64,000 nucleotides of DNA. It comes from Endozoicomonas sp. G2_1 (GTDB lineage Bacteria > Pseudomonadota > Gammaproteobacteria > Enterobacterales > Alteromonadaceae). Numbering within the stretch: the first letter of the stretch is position 1; each line of letters starts with the position of its first letter. Where the stretch lies: NCBI RefSeq assembly GCF_017744155.1, contig NZ_JAGHQT010000017.1:1-64000 (forward strand). The letters run 5' to 3'. The translations under genes were made by a program, and so were the position numbers. Positions 26,545-36,200 of this stretch are shown here, in pieces. The notes beneath the pieces are model-generated. The model did no database searches, was not told the DNA's origin, and saw only the letters and a program-made list of their open reading frames with translations.

Positions 26545-27585
26545 ATGGATAATCTCGGCTTTGCCTTGGTCAATACAAATGCGGATGATAGCACACAGGA
26601 TAAAATCCCGTCTTCACAACGAATTGCCTTAGTTAAGAAAGACATTCCAACGTTAGCGCCTGGGCAAGTATTAATTAAAATGCTAGCGGCACCAGTTAAT
26701 CCATCGGATCTTGTTTATTTGATGGGCAAATACGGATTACCACCAAAAGCTAATGCCTATGCAGGTTTTGAAGGCTGTGGCATTGTTGTTAAAGCCAATG
26801 CGGGGCTGTATGGCAAGTGGTTAGTTGGTAAACGAGTGGCTGTTTCTGCTGATCAACAATGTGATGGTGTTTGGGCTAAATATGCAGTCACTAAAGCGAG
26901 CTTTTGTTTGCCACTTCGCGATGACGTTCCCGATAGCCAAGCGGCAACCATTATTGTTAATCCCTGCACATCAGTATGTCTAGTTGAGCGAGCAATAGAG
27001 CTTGGCAGTAAAGCTATAGTGGTAAATGCTGCCGCCAGCCAAGTGGGTAAAGGAGTGATTCGCTACGCTAAGCTCAAAGGTATAAAAACCATCGCAACGG
27101 TTAGATCATCAAGCAACATTGCACCGCTAAAAGCACTAGGAGCCGATAGAGTATTATTGACCAGTGCCGATGATTACAAAGAAGTGCTGAAGGCAAGCTG
27201 TCGAGAGTTTCACGCAAAAGTGTTGCTCGATGCCGTCGCTGTTGATGATACGCCAACCGTACTATCGGCAATGCCGACGGGTTCAACGGCAATTGTTTAC
27301 GGCCGATTAACCGAAACACATGATCCATTAGGCGGTTTGTTCAGTATTGCAGATGTTATCTTTAGAGATATTCGCATTGAAGGTTTTTGGCTCTTAACCT
27401 ATATGAAACGCGCCAAACCATGGCAAGTGATTAGTTTAAGCCGAAAGGTGCAAAAGCTGTTTGCTCAAGGCATTTTTGAGACCGATATTTACGCAGAAGT
27501 AAATTTTGACGATTTTGGTCCCGCCCTCGATCATTACGCAGATAACAAAAGTGATGGCAAAGTTATTTTAAAACCTAATGTTTAG
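26545..27585 (+). CDS. Zinc-binding-family (MDR) dehydrogenase, quinone/enoyl reductase-like
   Basis: 346 residues of the medium-chain dehydrogenase/reductase superfamily. The N-terminal GroES-like fold (APVNPSDLVYLMGKYG, about 50-65; AGFEGCGIVV) and a C-terminal NAD(P)-binding Rossmann domain (VVNAAASQVGKGVIRYAKLKG) are seen. The catalytic zinc ligands of alcohol dehydrogenases are not evident, so it is probably a zinc-free member such as a 2-enoyl thioester reductase or quinone oxidoreductase. The segment NPSDLVYLMG resembles enoyl-thioester reductases. The substrate is unknown. It is followed 17 bases later by a small DUF3081-like gene, possibly co-transcribed. Confidence 0.8.
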   Translation: MDNLGFALVNTNADDSTQDKIPSSQRIALVKKDIPTLAPGQVLIKMLAAPVNPSDLVYLMGKYGLPPKANAYAGFEGCGIVVKANAGLYGKWLVGKRVAVSADQQCDGVWAKYAVTKASFCLPLRDDVPDSQAATIIVNPCTSVCLVERAIELGSKAIVVNAAASQVGKGVIRYAKLKGIKTIATVRSSSNIAPLKALGADRVLLTSADDYKEVLKASCREFHAKVLLDAVAVDDTPTVLSAMPTGSTAIVYGRLTETHDPLGGLFSIADVIFRDIRIEGFWLLTYMKRAKPWQVISLSRKVQKLFAQGIFETDIYAEVNFDDFGPALDHYADNKSDGKVILKPNV

Positions 27586-27602
27586 GCAAAAAGGTTATTT
27601 GA

Positions 27603-27851
27603 ATGCAGAACGAACTCGATATAAAACTGGCGTTAAATGCCTTTAACATTATCACCAAATACGGCGACAAACGGGACGTCAATTATCACTACCAAGGCTT
27701 ACAAGCTTGGTCAGACTTTGATGGCTATACACTTCAAATAGCCAACAACAAAGTGACATTAACCATTTATTTTCACAACAAATATCACTTTGACTACGAC
27801 AGTGATGAAGAGCTCGATAAGTTTATGAAGAAATTAATCCGGTTGAAATAA
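27603..27851 (+). CDS. DUF3081-family small protein
   Basis: 82 residues, acidic to neutral and soluble, with no membrane segment. The central GLQAWSDFDGYTLQI and VTLTIYFHNKYHFDY match my memory of the DUF3081 family of Alteromonadales and Vibrionales. That family has no assigned function, and the family assignment itself should be checked by profile search. The gene is 17 bases after the MDR dehydrogenase. Its stop is immediately followed by a perfect 13-bp hairpin shared with the convergent gene. Confidence 0.75.
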   Translation: MQNELDIKLALNAFNIITKYGDKRDVNYHYQGLQAWSDFDGYTLQIANNKVTLTIYFHNKYHFDYDSDEELDKFMKKLIRLK

Positions 27852-27883
27852 ATCAATTTTAGCAAGGTGCTAAAATTGATATT
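27852..27883. terminator. Hairpin between convergent genes
   Basis: ATCAATTTTAGCA (27852-27864) and its exact complement (27868-27880) pair around AGG. The stem is A/T-rich with no long T run on either side, but its position between two convergent stops suggests a bidirectional terminator. The stop codon of the minus-strand gene lies inside it. Confidence 0.5.
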
Positions 27884-29684
27884 TCACTTCTGCAATTACC
27901 TGTTTATCGTCGTTGTAATTATTCCAAGTTTTTTGGTATTTAACGATAAAGGATATATCGTCTTCAAAGTACAGTGATTGATTTAACGAAAACTGTTTCT
28001 GGACAAATTGAGACCTGCGTTGGTTGTCCAGTAACTTAAATGACAATTGGGTTTTCATATCAAATATTTCGTATATGTAAGCGCCAACCTCTGGAAAGCT
28101 GTATAAGTAAGGTTTATCGCGAACGCCAACCCCTAAATTAAGCATGGCAAACACATTCAGATCTTTTGACAAGGCATAAGTATACCCCAAGCCTCCAGAT
28201 ATATTTGCCGCTAAGCTAGTATCTAAGGTTTGATCGTGATGTTGCTCAAAGCCAAATTTCAAATTTCCTGAAACGCCGCGAGTAAATTTGTCCCAAGGGA
28301 CAAGAGATCTCACCGAATATAGAAGCCACTCGTCAAGCTTGACGTTATTGTCGTCTGCAGAAACAAGTAAGGATATAGAAGAAAGTGACAATTCGTTCTC
28401 ACTAAAAAATTGTCGGTTGTCGTCTTCAATTTTATGAGATGCCGGCAAGTAACTTAGTTTTAACCAGTTTTTGTTTTGTCGGCGCACATAACCAGCTGAA
28501 AGTTGACTATCAGGAGGCGTTAGCAATGGCGTTCTGTAATCTGTAAGATCAATAACATAGTCTTTAGATAATTGACTTTTTTTACGAGTTATTTCTTGTT
28601 TTTTTTCATGCCATTGCTGTTGTGATATTTCTCGTTTTTGATAGTTTAAGTCATTTACTGACTTGGCAAGGTTCCACATGAGAAATTGTGTTTTCTCGTC
28701 GTATTTGGAAAAATTATCATGAGATGTTGTGTCAATAAATTCGTTAACAACTGCTTGTTGTGGGCTACTTAATGCTTCCTGTAGCATTTTTGATTGCCAC
28801 TTATTTGAGGGAATAACACGCGTTTTGTTTATCATGCCGGCAGCAGCAACGTTTTTTACTACATCGACAGGAGTTAACCAGTGTTGCGATTCATTTTCTA
28901 ATGCTGGACTGGCTATCGCGAGGATTTGTTGTGTTACAGTCGCGCAATTGTAAGTGTGGAAAAAGTAGTCGAGTTTAGCTGTTTTTAACTCCCATAGGTG
29001 GGCTTGTATTAGCTTTGTTTGAGCGGTTGTTAATTCAAGTTGATATTCCCAAATACTTCGTTGTTCCTCATTGAGGTAATAATCAACTTTAGGCTGATAT
29101 GGCGATACTTGAAAATAGCCTTCCTTTCCCGTAACTAAGCTGTCCCAAATAATTTTGGGAACATTAATACTGTTGAGTTCAGTGAAAAATGAAATGGCAT
29201 GACTAACGTTGACGTTATTTTTTCGTGCACCAGACATTTTGAGCATGATGTGTCCCATCATACTACTTGGTTGGGTCAAGTTTTCAGAGGTATAGACGAG
29301 ATCTATGTTATCAATGGGAACTTGTTCTAGAAATTCTTGATAATCGGGACAATTACCTGTCCTAAAGCTGCTGCTTGGCAAAGACAAACTGTTTAGGATA
29401 AACATTCGTCTTGCAGGAAAGTTGCAACTTTCAAATTTTGTTAGGTAATTTATTGTTTCGACAAGCTCTTGCTTTAGCGAAAAGTTTTTGTGAGATAACA
29501 AGAACTTTTGGTCGTGAATACTAGGCTCATTTTTTTGGGTGTGCAACAAAGCTCGCCAAGTTTTCGATTGATGTAAGTTTTTTTCTATAGCAAGTGCCGA
29601 TATTTCTTCGGCGGAATAGGCAAATAGTGATTGGCTAAAAAATAAAAAGGAAGCATAAATGCTTCCTGTTAGTGATTTACGCAT
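27870..29684 (-). CDS. DUF4105 (Lnb-like) periplasmic/outer-membrane protein
   Basis: 604 residues. A signal peptide (about 1-22, ending SLFA) is followed by a DUF4105-type domain at about 95-265. It contains PSSMMGHIMLKMSG, VSHAISFF, GYFQVSPY and HTYNCATVTQQIL, the conserved His and Cys-containing motifs of the family. The C-terminal half (about 370-604) alternates short amphipathic strands (LSAGYVRRQNKNWLKLSYL, KFGFEQHHDQ), ends in VKYQF and looks like a beta-barrel. DUF4105 includes Lnb, a lipoprotein N-acyl transamidase in Gram-positives; the role in Gram-negatives is not established. It starts 8 bases after the small lipoprotein gene. A perfect intrinsic terminator is embedded in its signal-peptide codons (29637-29666). 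Confidence 0.8.
   Translation of the reverse strand: MRKSLTGSIYASFLFFSQSLFAYSAEEISALAIEKNLHQSKTWRALLHTQKNEPSIHDQKFLLSHKNFSLKQELVETINYLTKFESCNFPARRMFILNSLSLPSSSFRTGNCPDYQEFLEQVPIDNIDLVYTSENLTQPSSMMGHIMLKMSGARKNNVNVSHAISFFTELNSINVPKIIWDSLVTGKEGYFQVSPYQPKVDYYLNEEQRSIWEYQLELTTAQTKLIQAHLWELKTAKLDYFFHTYNCATVTQQILAIASPALENESQHWLTPVDVVKNVAAAGMINKTRVIPSNKWQSKMLQEALSSPQQAVVNEFIDTTSHDNFSKYDEKTQFLMWNLAKSVNDLNYQKREISQQQWHEKKQEITRKKSQLSKDYVIDLTDYRTPLLTPPDSQLSAGYVRRQNKNWLKLSYLPASHKIEDDNRQFFSENELSLSSISLLVSADDNNVKLDEWLLYSVRSLVPWDKFTRGVSGNLKFGFEQHHDQTLDTSLAANISGGLGYTYALSKDLNVFAMLNLGVGVRDKPYLYSFPEVGAYIYEIFDMKTQLSFKLLDNQRRSQFVQKQFSLNQSLYFEDDISFIVKYQKTWNNYNDDKQVIAEVKYQF
29637..29666 (-). terminator. Intrinsic terminator inside the start of the DUF4105 gene
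   Basis: On the minus strand GGAAGCA-TTTA-TGCTTCC is followed by TTTTTATTTTTT. These bases encode residues 7-16 of the DUF4105 protein. The element lies 27 bases past the lipoprotein stop, the usual place for that gene's terminator. Confidence 0.75.
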
Positions 29685-29692
29685 TGCAATTA

Positions 29693-30061
29693 TTACTGCT
29701 TACAAGTAATAGTCACTGAGTCTTGGTATTTCCACATTTTGTCAGAAGCGTAGTCAGTCGTTGAACCAAACGCACCGCCACTTAAAATGTTAACAAAGAA
29801 AGTAGGTTCAACTTCTTTGTTTAAGTTAGTTTGTTTAGTACAGCCTTCAGCATCTGTAACTAGAACTTTGTCATTTTTCTCTTTCTTGACACTAACGATA
29901 CCAGGCGCTTGGAATGATTTCCCATCTACTTGTACGGTAACTTCTTGGCCTGTGCTAGTAGAAACATTAATTTTATGTTCATCTTCAGTCAGAATTGTTG
30001 CACAACCTGAAGCTAAAAGAGACGTTGCCATTGCAATACTAGTAATAACTGCTTTTTTCAT
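29693..30061 (-). CDS. Small outer-membrane-type lipoprotein of unknown function
   Basis: About 122 residues from the ATG at 30061, preceded by AGGA 8 bases upstream. A longer frame to 30115 exists but would bury the lipoprotein signal. The lipobox LASGC at about 16-20 sets a lipidated Cys followed by Ala, which favours the outer membrane. The mature part shows a PEGA-like beta pattern (EVTVQVDGKSFQAPGIVSVKKE) and a distinctive segment PTFFVNILSGGAFGSTTDYASDK (shortened: NILSGGAFGSTTDY). This resembles short lipoproteins common in Vibrionales and Alteromonadales. Two further Cys (EGCTKQ, TITCKQ) may form a disulfide. It is upstream of the DUF4105 gene in a likely operon. Confidence 0.75.
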   Translation of the reverse strand: MKKAVITSIAMATSLLASGCATILTEDEHKINVSTSTGQEVTVQVDGKSFQAPGIVSVKKEKNDKVLVTDAEGCTKQTNLNKEVEPTFFVNILSGGAFGSTTDYASDKMWKYQDSVTITCKQ

Positions 30062-30292
30062 TATTTTTCCTATATTTAATCCCAAGTATTGGGTTTCCTG
30101 TTTTATTCCGCTCAAGATTATACAAAAAATTTACAATTAAAAACAAATTATTCAAAAAAATTGGTAATTACGTCGTCTAATCTAAAAAAACTATAGAATT
30201 AATCAATTTATATATCTTTATCTGTGAAGTCTTATTGATATACTTATTTGAGATTGAGACAACACCTATATATTTATCCAAAAGGAACAGCC

Positions 30293-31021
30293 ATGTTAGT
30301 GTCAAAAGAGCAACAATCAGTACCACAAGTTAGTTTTCCAACTCGCGTTAATGACGATTGGAAAACAGTGACTTCTGAGCAATTATTTGCTGGTAAAAAA
30401 GTCATTTTATTTGCATTACCTGGCGCGTTCACGCCAACTTGTTCATCAACTCATTTGCCGCGCTACAATGAATTGGCTGATGTGTTTAAAGCACAAGGCG
30501 TAGATGACATCATTTGTCTTTCAGTAAATGACACCTTTGTAATGAATGCTTGGGCTGCAGACCAAGACGCTGACAATATTACCTTTTTACCTGACGGTAA
30601 CGGTGAGTTTAGCGAAAAAATGGGCATGTTAGTCGACAAAGAAAACTTGGGCTTTGGCAAACGCAGCTGGCGCTACTCAATGCTGGTTAATGATGGCGTG
30701 ATTGAAAAAATGTTTATCGAACCAGAAGTTGAAGGCGACCCGTTTGAAGTTTCTGACGCTGATACTATGCTTGCTTACCTTGCCCCAGACGCCGTGCAAA
30801 AAGAACAAGTCAGTTTGATTACTAAACCAAACTGCCCATTCTGTACAAAAGCAAAAGCACTATTGACAGAAAAAGGCTTTAAGTACGAAGAATTAACTTT
30901 GGGCGAAGAAGTTTCTATCTCGAGCTTACGCGCGCTTTCAGGCCGCGATACTGTGCCACAAGTGTTTATCGATGGTAAACACATCGGCGGTAGCGACGAT
31001 TTAGCTGCGCACTTCGCTTAA
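30293..31021 (+). CDS. Peroxiredoxin-glutaredoxin fusion protein
   Basis: 242 residues from the ATG at 30293, with an AAAGGA site 7 bases upstream; the longer open frame (from 30248) is not family-like. An N-terminal Prx5-type peroxiredoxin (about 1-165) has its peroxidatic Cys50 in [14 protein letters not shown]-terminal glutaredoxin (about 172-242) has the redox pair CPFC (181-184) and the [14 protein letters not shown] glutathione-site motif. Such hybrids reduce H2O2 and alkyl peroxides using glutathione directly, as in Haemophilus PGdx. It is monocistronic with a strong terminator. Confidence 0.94.
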   Translation: MLVSKEQQSVPQVSFPTRVNDDWKTVTSEQLFAGKKVILFALPGAFTPTCSSTHLPRYNELADVFKAQGVDDIICLSVNDTFVMNAWAADQDADNITFLPDGNGEFSEKMGMLVDKENLGFGKRSWRYSMLVNDGVIEKMFIEPEVEGDPFEVSDADTMLAYLAPDAVQKEQVSLITKPNCPFCTKAKALLTEKGFKYEELTLGEEVSISSLRALSGRDTVPQVFIDGKHIGGSDDLAAHFA

Positions 31022-31064
31022 TATTGTCATTTAGTCACTGACACTGAATGACCATCCAACAGTA

Positions 31065-31107
31065 AAAATAAGGCCGCTAGTTTGTTAAACTAGCGGCCTT
31101 ATTTTTT
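31065..31107 (+). terminator. Intrinsic terminator of the peroxiredoxin gene
   Basis: AATAAGGCCGCTAGTTT and its complement pair around a 3-base loop and are followed by a T run. The long stem and matching A run upstream allow termination on both strands. Confidence 0.88.
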
Positions 31108-31277
31108 AGTAATACCATTTGAATTAACTAGGCGAGCAATTATAGCGCAGGCAAAATTGTTCAGTAACAAGGCATTATTTTTCGTAACTAGTTGTTCTAA
31201 TTTCAAAAATAATAACGCAGTTAATGACGATTATAACCAGCTAGAACGAACACATATTTATTGAAATTGGTATAATT
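31107..31277. repeat. Long imperfect palindrome, MITE-like element
   Basis: The ends are near inverted repeats (TAATACCATTTGAA at the left, TTGAAATTGGTATAAT at the right). Inner parts also pair imperfectly: GGCATTATTTTTCG against AAAAATAATAACGC, and ACTAGGCGAGCAATTATA against TATAACCAGCTAG. There is no open frame. It fills the gap between the peroxiredoxin terminator and the VOC gene. It resembles the dispersed palindromic ATACCAATTTCAA-type elements of Alteromonadales that I recall, but only one copy lies in this window. Confidence 0.55.
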
Positions 31278-31652
31278 TCATTGGCTGGTTGGCGCGCTGT
31301 GTAAGGCGACTCGATTACCCTCTGAATCTAATATCACGGCTCTCAAACCGTGGTTTCCCATATTTAGCTTAGGCTCTAATAATTGCCCGCCTTGATTTTC
31401 AGCGACGGCTATCGCTTGATCGATTCGACCACTGACGTTTAAATATACCAAAGGCCCTTTGGTCGATATATCGTCTGCCTGTGCCGGAATAATACAACCC
31501 GATATATTAGTATCGGCATGAGGGAGTAGGCCAAAACTACAGTCATTGAAGGACTCTTTTTTTACCGTTGTGCCAAGTAATGCACTGTAAAATGCGATAG
31601 CGCGATCTAGGTCAGTCGCTGGAATGTCCACCCAAACAATTTGATTTGTCAT
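31278..31652 (-). CDS. VOC family (glyoxalase/bleomycin-resistance-like) protein
   Basis: 124 residues forming a single vicinal-oxygen-chelate fold of two beta-alpha-beta-beta-beta modules. The N-terminal module begins VWVDIPATDLDRAIAFYSALLG, and the second contains PLVYLNVSGRIDQAI and ends GNRVALHSAP. Most metal ligands of true glyoxalases are not evident, so the activity is unknown. Single-domain members are often dimeric enzymes or binding proteins. It is divergent from sbcD and abuts the MITE-like element at its 3' end. Confidence 0.87.
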   Translation of the reverse strand: MTNQIVWVDIPATDLDRAIAFYSALLGTTVKKESFNDCSFGLLPHADTNISGCIIPAQADDISTKGPLVYLNVSGRIDQAIAVAENQGGQLLEPKLNMGNHGLRAVILDSEGNRVALHSAPTSQ

Positions 31653-31786
31653 TTTTACGCCTCCGAATCAATACTTATAACCATAGCTAAACGGATAATT
31701 TGTACAAGTAAATCTGCGCGGGTTTTATTTTTCCGATACAATTTAATTAATTTCTTAACCAGAATTCAGGTTAAATATACTTATCA

Positions 31787-33253
31787 ATGAAAGTCTTACA
31801 CACGTCCGATTGGCATTTAGGGCAGAATTTTTACGGCAAGAGTCGCGCCGTTGAGCACCAAAATTTTCTAAATTGGTTATTGAGCCAAGTTGACACCCGA
31901 CAAATTGATTTAGTGATTGTCGCAGGCGATATTTTTGATACCGGAACACCGCCAAGCTATGCCCGCGAAATGTATTTTAACTTTGTTGTTGAGCTACATA
32001 AGCACGGTTGCCAGCTGCTGATCATTGCCGGTAATCACGATTCTGTCGCGGTGTTGTCAGAAGCTAAACAAGTGCTTAAACCACTGGGCTGTCATGTAGT
32101 CAGTCAAGCCAATCAAGCCGACGACGATATGGTGTTTGCCGTCAACAATCGAGATGGAGAGCCCGCTGCCGTTATTTGTGCGCTGCCCTATATTCGCCCG
32201 AGAGATGTGCTAATTAGCAAGGCAGGGCAATCGTCACAAGAAAAACAGCAGGATTTACAACAAGCGATAACGGCTCGTTACTCAGGTTTATATGAACGGG
32301 CACAACAATTGGCGGATGAACTCGCCACTGATAAGCAAGCGCTGCCGATAATTGGCACTGGACATTTAACCGTGGTTGGCGCTAAAACCACTGAATCAGT
32401 GCGCGATCTTTATATTGGCACTTTAGATGCTTATCCCGCTAAACTGATGCCGGCGTTCGATTATCTCGCTTTAGGTCATATCCACCAACCGCAAAAAATA
32501 GCTAAAACAGAGCATATTCGTTATTGCGGCTCGCCAATTGCCTTGAGTTTCGACGAAGCCAAGCAAACCAAAACCGTATTGCTTGCGAACTTTGAACAGG
32601 GGCGTTTAACGCAGGTAGAGAGCATCTCAATTCCGGTTTATCAGCCCCTTGCCATGGTCAAAACCGATTTAGCCAATTTAGTTGCTGATGTTGCTGCCGA
32701 GCTTGAACAGCAATCACAAGCTGTCAGCCTTGAGCGCGCCGACAGCCTTGAGCAAAAAAATAGCCCTGAGCACGCTAACAGCCCTGAGCAAGTAAACAGC
32801 CTTGAGCGACCTAAGAGTTCCGAGCAAGCGACAACCACTTGGCTCGATATAGAGTTGAGTGCCAGTGATTATTTAAGTGATTTACAAAGCCGATTAAATC
32901 AACTTTTGGCTGATTTTTCGGTTGAAATTTTGCTGGTTCGTCGCAGCAAACAAGCGCGTAAGGCAATGACTCAAACGTCGAGTAAGTTAGTGTTGTCGGA
33001 GCTCAGCCTTGAAGAAGTGTTTAGCAGTAAACTCGATGAACTAGAGCTTGAAACTGAGCCGTCATCAGAATTGTCTTCAGAGCAAAACACTAGCAAACGC
33101 GCCCTGTTGTCTGACGCTTTTAATCAAGTTGTTGCGCAAGTTCGCGAGCAAAATAATGTCGCCGTCATGGCTGAGGAGCTATCAGCTCAAATTCGACAAA
33201 CTGAAAGGCAAGGCAGTGTTGTTCAAACTAACGGGCAGGAGTCAAAATCATGA
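31787..33253 (+). CDS. sbcD: Exonuclease subunit SbcD
   Basis: 488 residues, long compared with about 400 in E. coli. It is an Mre11-type metallophosphoesterase. The motifs are Asp8/His10 in SDWHLGQ, GDIFD (47-51), GNHD (82-85), His in [10 protein letters not shown] and LGHIHQP. With SbcC it cleaves hairpins and processes double-strand ends. The extra length comes partly from a run of six-residue repeats at about 314-349, encoded by 18-base tandem repeats, and from a Ser/Glu-rich tail. The sbcC start overlaps the stop (ATGA). Confidence 0.95.
   Translation: MKVLHTSDWHLGQNFYGKSRAVEHQNFLNWLLSQVDTRQIDLVIVAGDIFDTGTPPSYAREMYFNFVVELHKHGCQLLIIAGNHDSVAVLSEAKQVLKPLGCHVVSQANQADDDMVFAVNNRDGEPAAVICALPYIRPRDVLISKAGQSSQEKQQDLQQAITARYSGLYERAQQLADELATDKQALPIIGTGHLTVVGAKTTESVRDLYIGTLDAYPAKLMPAFDYLALGHIHQPQKIAKTEHIRYCGSPIALSFDEAKQTKTVLLANFEQGRLTQVESISIPVYQPLAMVKTDLANLVADVAAELEQQSQAVSLERADSLEQKNSPEHANSPEQVNSLERPKSSEQATTTWLDIELSASDYLSDLQSRLNQLLADFSVEILLVRRSKQARKAMTQTSSKLVLSELSLEEVFSSKLDELELETEPSSELSSEQNTSKRALLSDAFNQVVAQVREQNNVAVMAEELSAQIRQTERQGSVVQTNGQESKS
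32726..32833 (+). repeat. Six 18-base tandem repeats within sbcD
   Basis: Successive 18-mers begin AGCCTTGAGC or AGCCCTGAGC, with a last diverged copy AGTTCCGAGC. They encode hexapeptides of the form S-(L/P/S)-E-x-x-x ([36 protein letters not shown]). The reading frame is preserved. Confidence 0.9.
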
Positions 33254-36200
33254 AAATTTTGAGCCTGCGTTTTGAAAACATTAATTCACTGCAAGGGGCT
33301 TGGCGGCTCGATTTTACTGCTGTGCCATTCGATGACAACGCCCTTTTTGCCATCACAGGGCCTACTGGCGCCGGTAAAACCACGATTTTAGACGCGATTT
33401 GTTTGGCACTTTATCACCAAACACCGAGGCTCACGGTATCTGACAAACAAAATCAGTTGATGACTCGCGGTACCAGCAGCTGTTTAGCTGAGGTGGAATT
33501 TGAGGTTAAAGGACAAGGTTATCGCGCCTTTTGGAGTCAGCGCCGAGCGAAAAACAGCGTTGATGGTAATCTGCAAACACCGAAAGCGGAGCTTGCCAAA
33601 CTAGATGGCACTATCATCGCTGAAAAACTACAAGCGGTGCGCAGCCAAATAGCCTCAATTACTGGACTAGATTTTGGCCGATTCACTAAATCTATGATGC
33701 TCTCGCAAGGTCAGTTTGCAGCGTTTTTAAATGCAAGCGCGAATGATCGCGCTGAGCTTTTAGAAGAACTGACTGGCAGCGAAATTTATGGCGTAGTTTC
33801 ACAACAAGTTTTTCAAAACTACAAAGCGGAGCAGCAACAGCTCTCTTTGTTAGAGGCCAAACAATCGGCGGTGCAGTTGTTAAGCACCGAGCAGCTTGCT
33901 GAATTAACAGCAGAAATTACAAGACAACAGGACGAAGATAAAAGGCTCTCAGTTCAGCTACGCTCACTGCAAGCATTAACCAGTTGGCGCACGCGTCAGC
34001 TGGAACTTACTCAGCAATTAGAAAACGCTAAACAGCAACAACAAACAGCATTGGCTGAGCGAGAGCGCCAGCAAGATGAGCTTGCCAAGCTCGAAAAAGC
34101 CAAACCAGCCGAGCAGCTCAGAGCGATTTTCCAACCGCTACAAACGTTAACTGAGCAGCAACAAGCCTTCGATCAAGCGGTTGAACACGGCCATCAACAA
34201 TTAGCTGAGCTCAAAAAAGACAAAGCGCGAGCACAGCAAGTGTTTACCGAGCAGCAAGCTAGCCATCAAGCACTCGTTAACGAGCAGCAAACGAGTGAAC
34301 AATTAATTAATGAGCAAGTCGTCCCGCTCGATAATCAGCTCGAACAACTCAGTGAGCAAGGTCAGCAGATTAGTCAGCATTGCCAGCAGCTTGAGCAGCA
34401 AGTAAGTCAAGTGCAAGACGCTCAGCAACAGCTTGAGCAGCAAATGAACCAGCAAAAGTCAGCGCAAACATCATTGCAAAACGAGCTTGAGCAACACAAA
34501 AGTGCGCACAGCTCAGCGGCACAATTGCCGCTTTGGCAAAACCTTGCTCAGCAGTTTTCTGAACAAATGAGTTATCACCAATCTCAACAAGATACGCTCA
34601 GTGATATTACTGAACAAATCGCTGGTCATCAAAAACGGGTCAGTGATAGTCAAGCAAGGCTAACGAATGCGCAAGCGACCATTAACGAAATAAAGCAAGA
34701 AATAGTCACCGCAGAGCAAAGTGCCAAGGCTAGTTTGGCACAGTTTGGCTTTGCTAGCAGATCTTCACTGCTGGTTTGTGGCGAACTTTTACAGCAAGCA
34801 TTGCCGAGTGTTATTCAAGCTCATCAGCACGCCGTTGAGTTTGACCAGTTAAACCAAAGTAACAAGGGTTACAACCAACAATTAACCGAGTTTGCTGAGC
34901 AAAAAACTCAGGTGACGCAACAGCTCAGTGACAAGCGACGAGATTACAAAACTCAGCAGCAGCACGTTACTGATTTAGAGACCATAGTTAGTCACGAAAA
35001 AACCATTATGGCGTTAGCTGCTCATCGCGATAAATTGCAGCCAGAACAAGCGTGTCCGCTGTGCGGTAGCCAGCAACACCCGGCGATAGCAGAATACAAG
35101 TCGTTAGCGCAAACCGACAGTAATGCTGAAGTCAGGCTCAAACAGGCAAAACAAATGCTTAGCCAGCTAGAGCTAGAAGGTAAAGCACTTAGTCAGCAAG
35201 AGCTAGAAATTAATGCTCAACAGCAAAGTTTGTCGCAGCAGTATCAGCAAAATCAAACCAGAGCTTCTGAGCTAGAACAACACTGGCAGGATTCAAAGGC
35301 AAAAATTGAGCAATTGTTAATGCGCAATGATCTCAGTCAGCGAGGTGAACTTATCACTGAATCTGTCTCAGAGCCTGTGCCAGAAACTATATTAGCGCTA
35401 TTAGCTCCCTTACTTAGCCACGATCTAGTCTTATCAATGACTGAGGTTTTCGAGCAAGTAAAAAATAGCACAGAGCAACAGTTATCTGTGATTAACATGG
35501 CGCAAAGAGCAGAGCAGCAAGCCCAGCAAAGCATACAAATACTGCAACAGACCGCAGCTGAGCACGAACAGGCGTTCAGCCAAGCGCAACAGGCTGATTT
35601 GCAGGCGCAGCAGCAACTGCAAAACTTACAGTTAGAACAAAACCAAATTGGCAAGTTAATGGTGCAAAGCCATTCCCAGTCACAAGATATTGTGGCCCAG
35701 TTACGTCAGTCACTAACCGAGAGCAATCAGGTGAGTATCGACCAGTTTATGACGGAAACTGCTAGCAACGAGTTTAATGTTAATGGGGATAATGTTAGCC
35801 AGTTTAGTCTTGGTCAGTTTAATTATAGTCAATTCAAAGAATGGCTCGAACAAATGAGCCAATCGGCGCAGCAATACAGTCTTAAACAGTTAGAGCTTGA
35901 ACAAAATAATCAGGCACTTAATCAAACGCTACAAGAGCAAGCGGTTGTTGAACAAAAACTCAAACAATTATCTGAACAATTGGGTCAACAAAAAGCCGAG
36001 TTAGAGACAGCGCAAGCACAATATCAAACCTTGCTGAAAACACGACAACAGTTATTTGCCGACAAACAAGTGGCAGCAGAGCGCGAACGCTTTAAACAAT
36101 TGATCACTGAGAGTCAGCGCCAACTTGACCATCGGCAACAACAGCTACAAGCGGCGCAGCAAATTGAAGAGCAAAGCCAAGGGCAACTCAGCGCTAACCA

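Noticed and set aside
35337-35654. Cys/Ser-rich minus-strand frame opposite sbcC
   Set aside because: It arises from the GCA/CAG-rich coiled-coil codons of sbcC read on the other strand. The composition is implausible for a protein.
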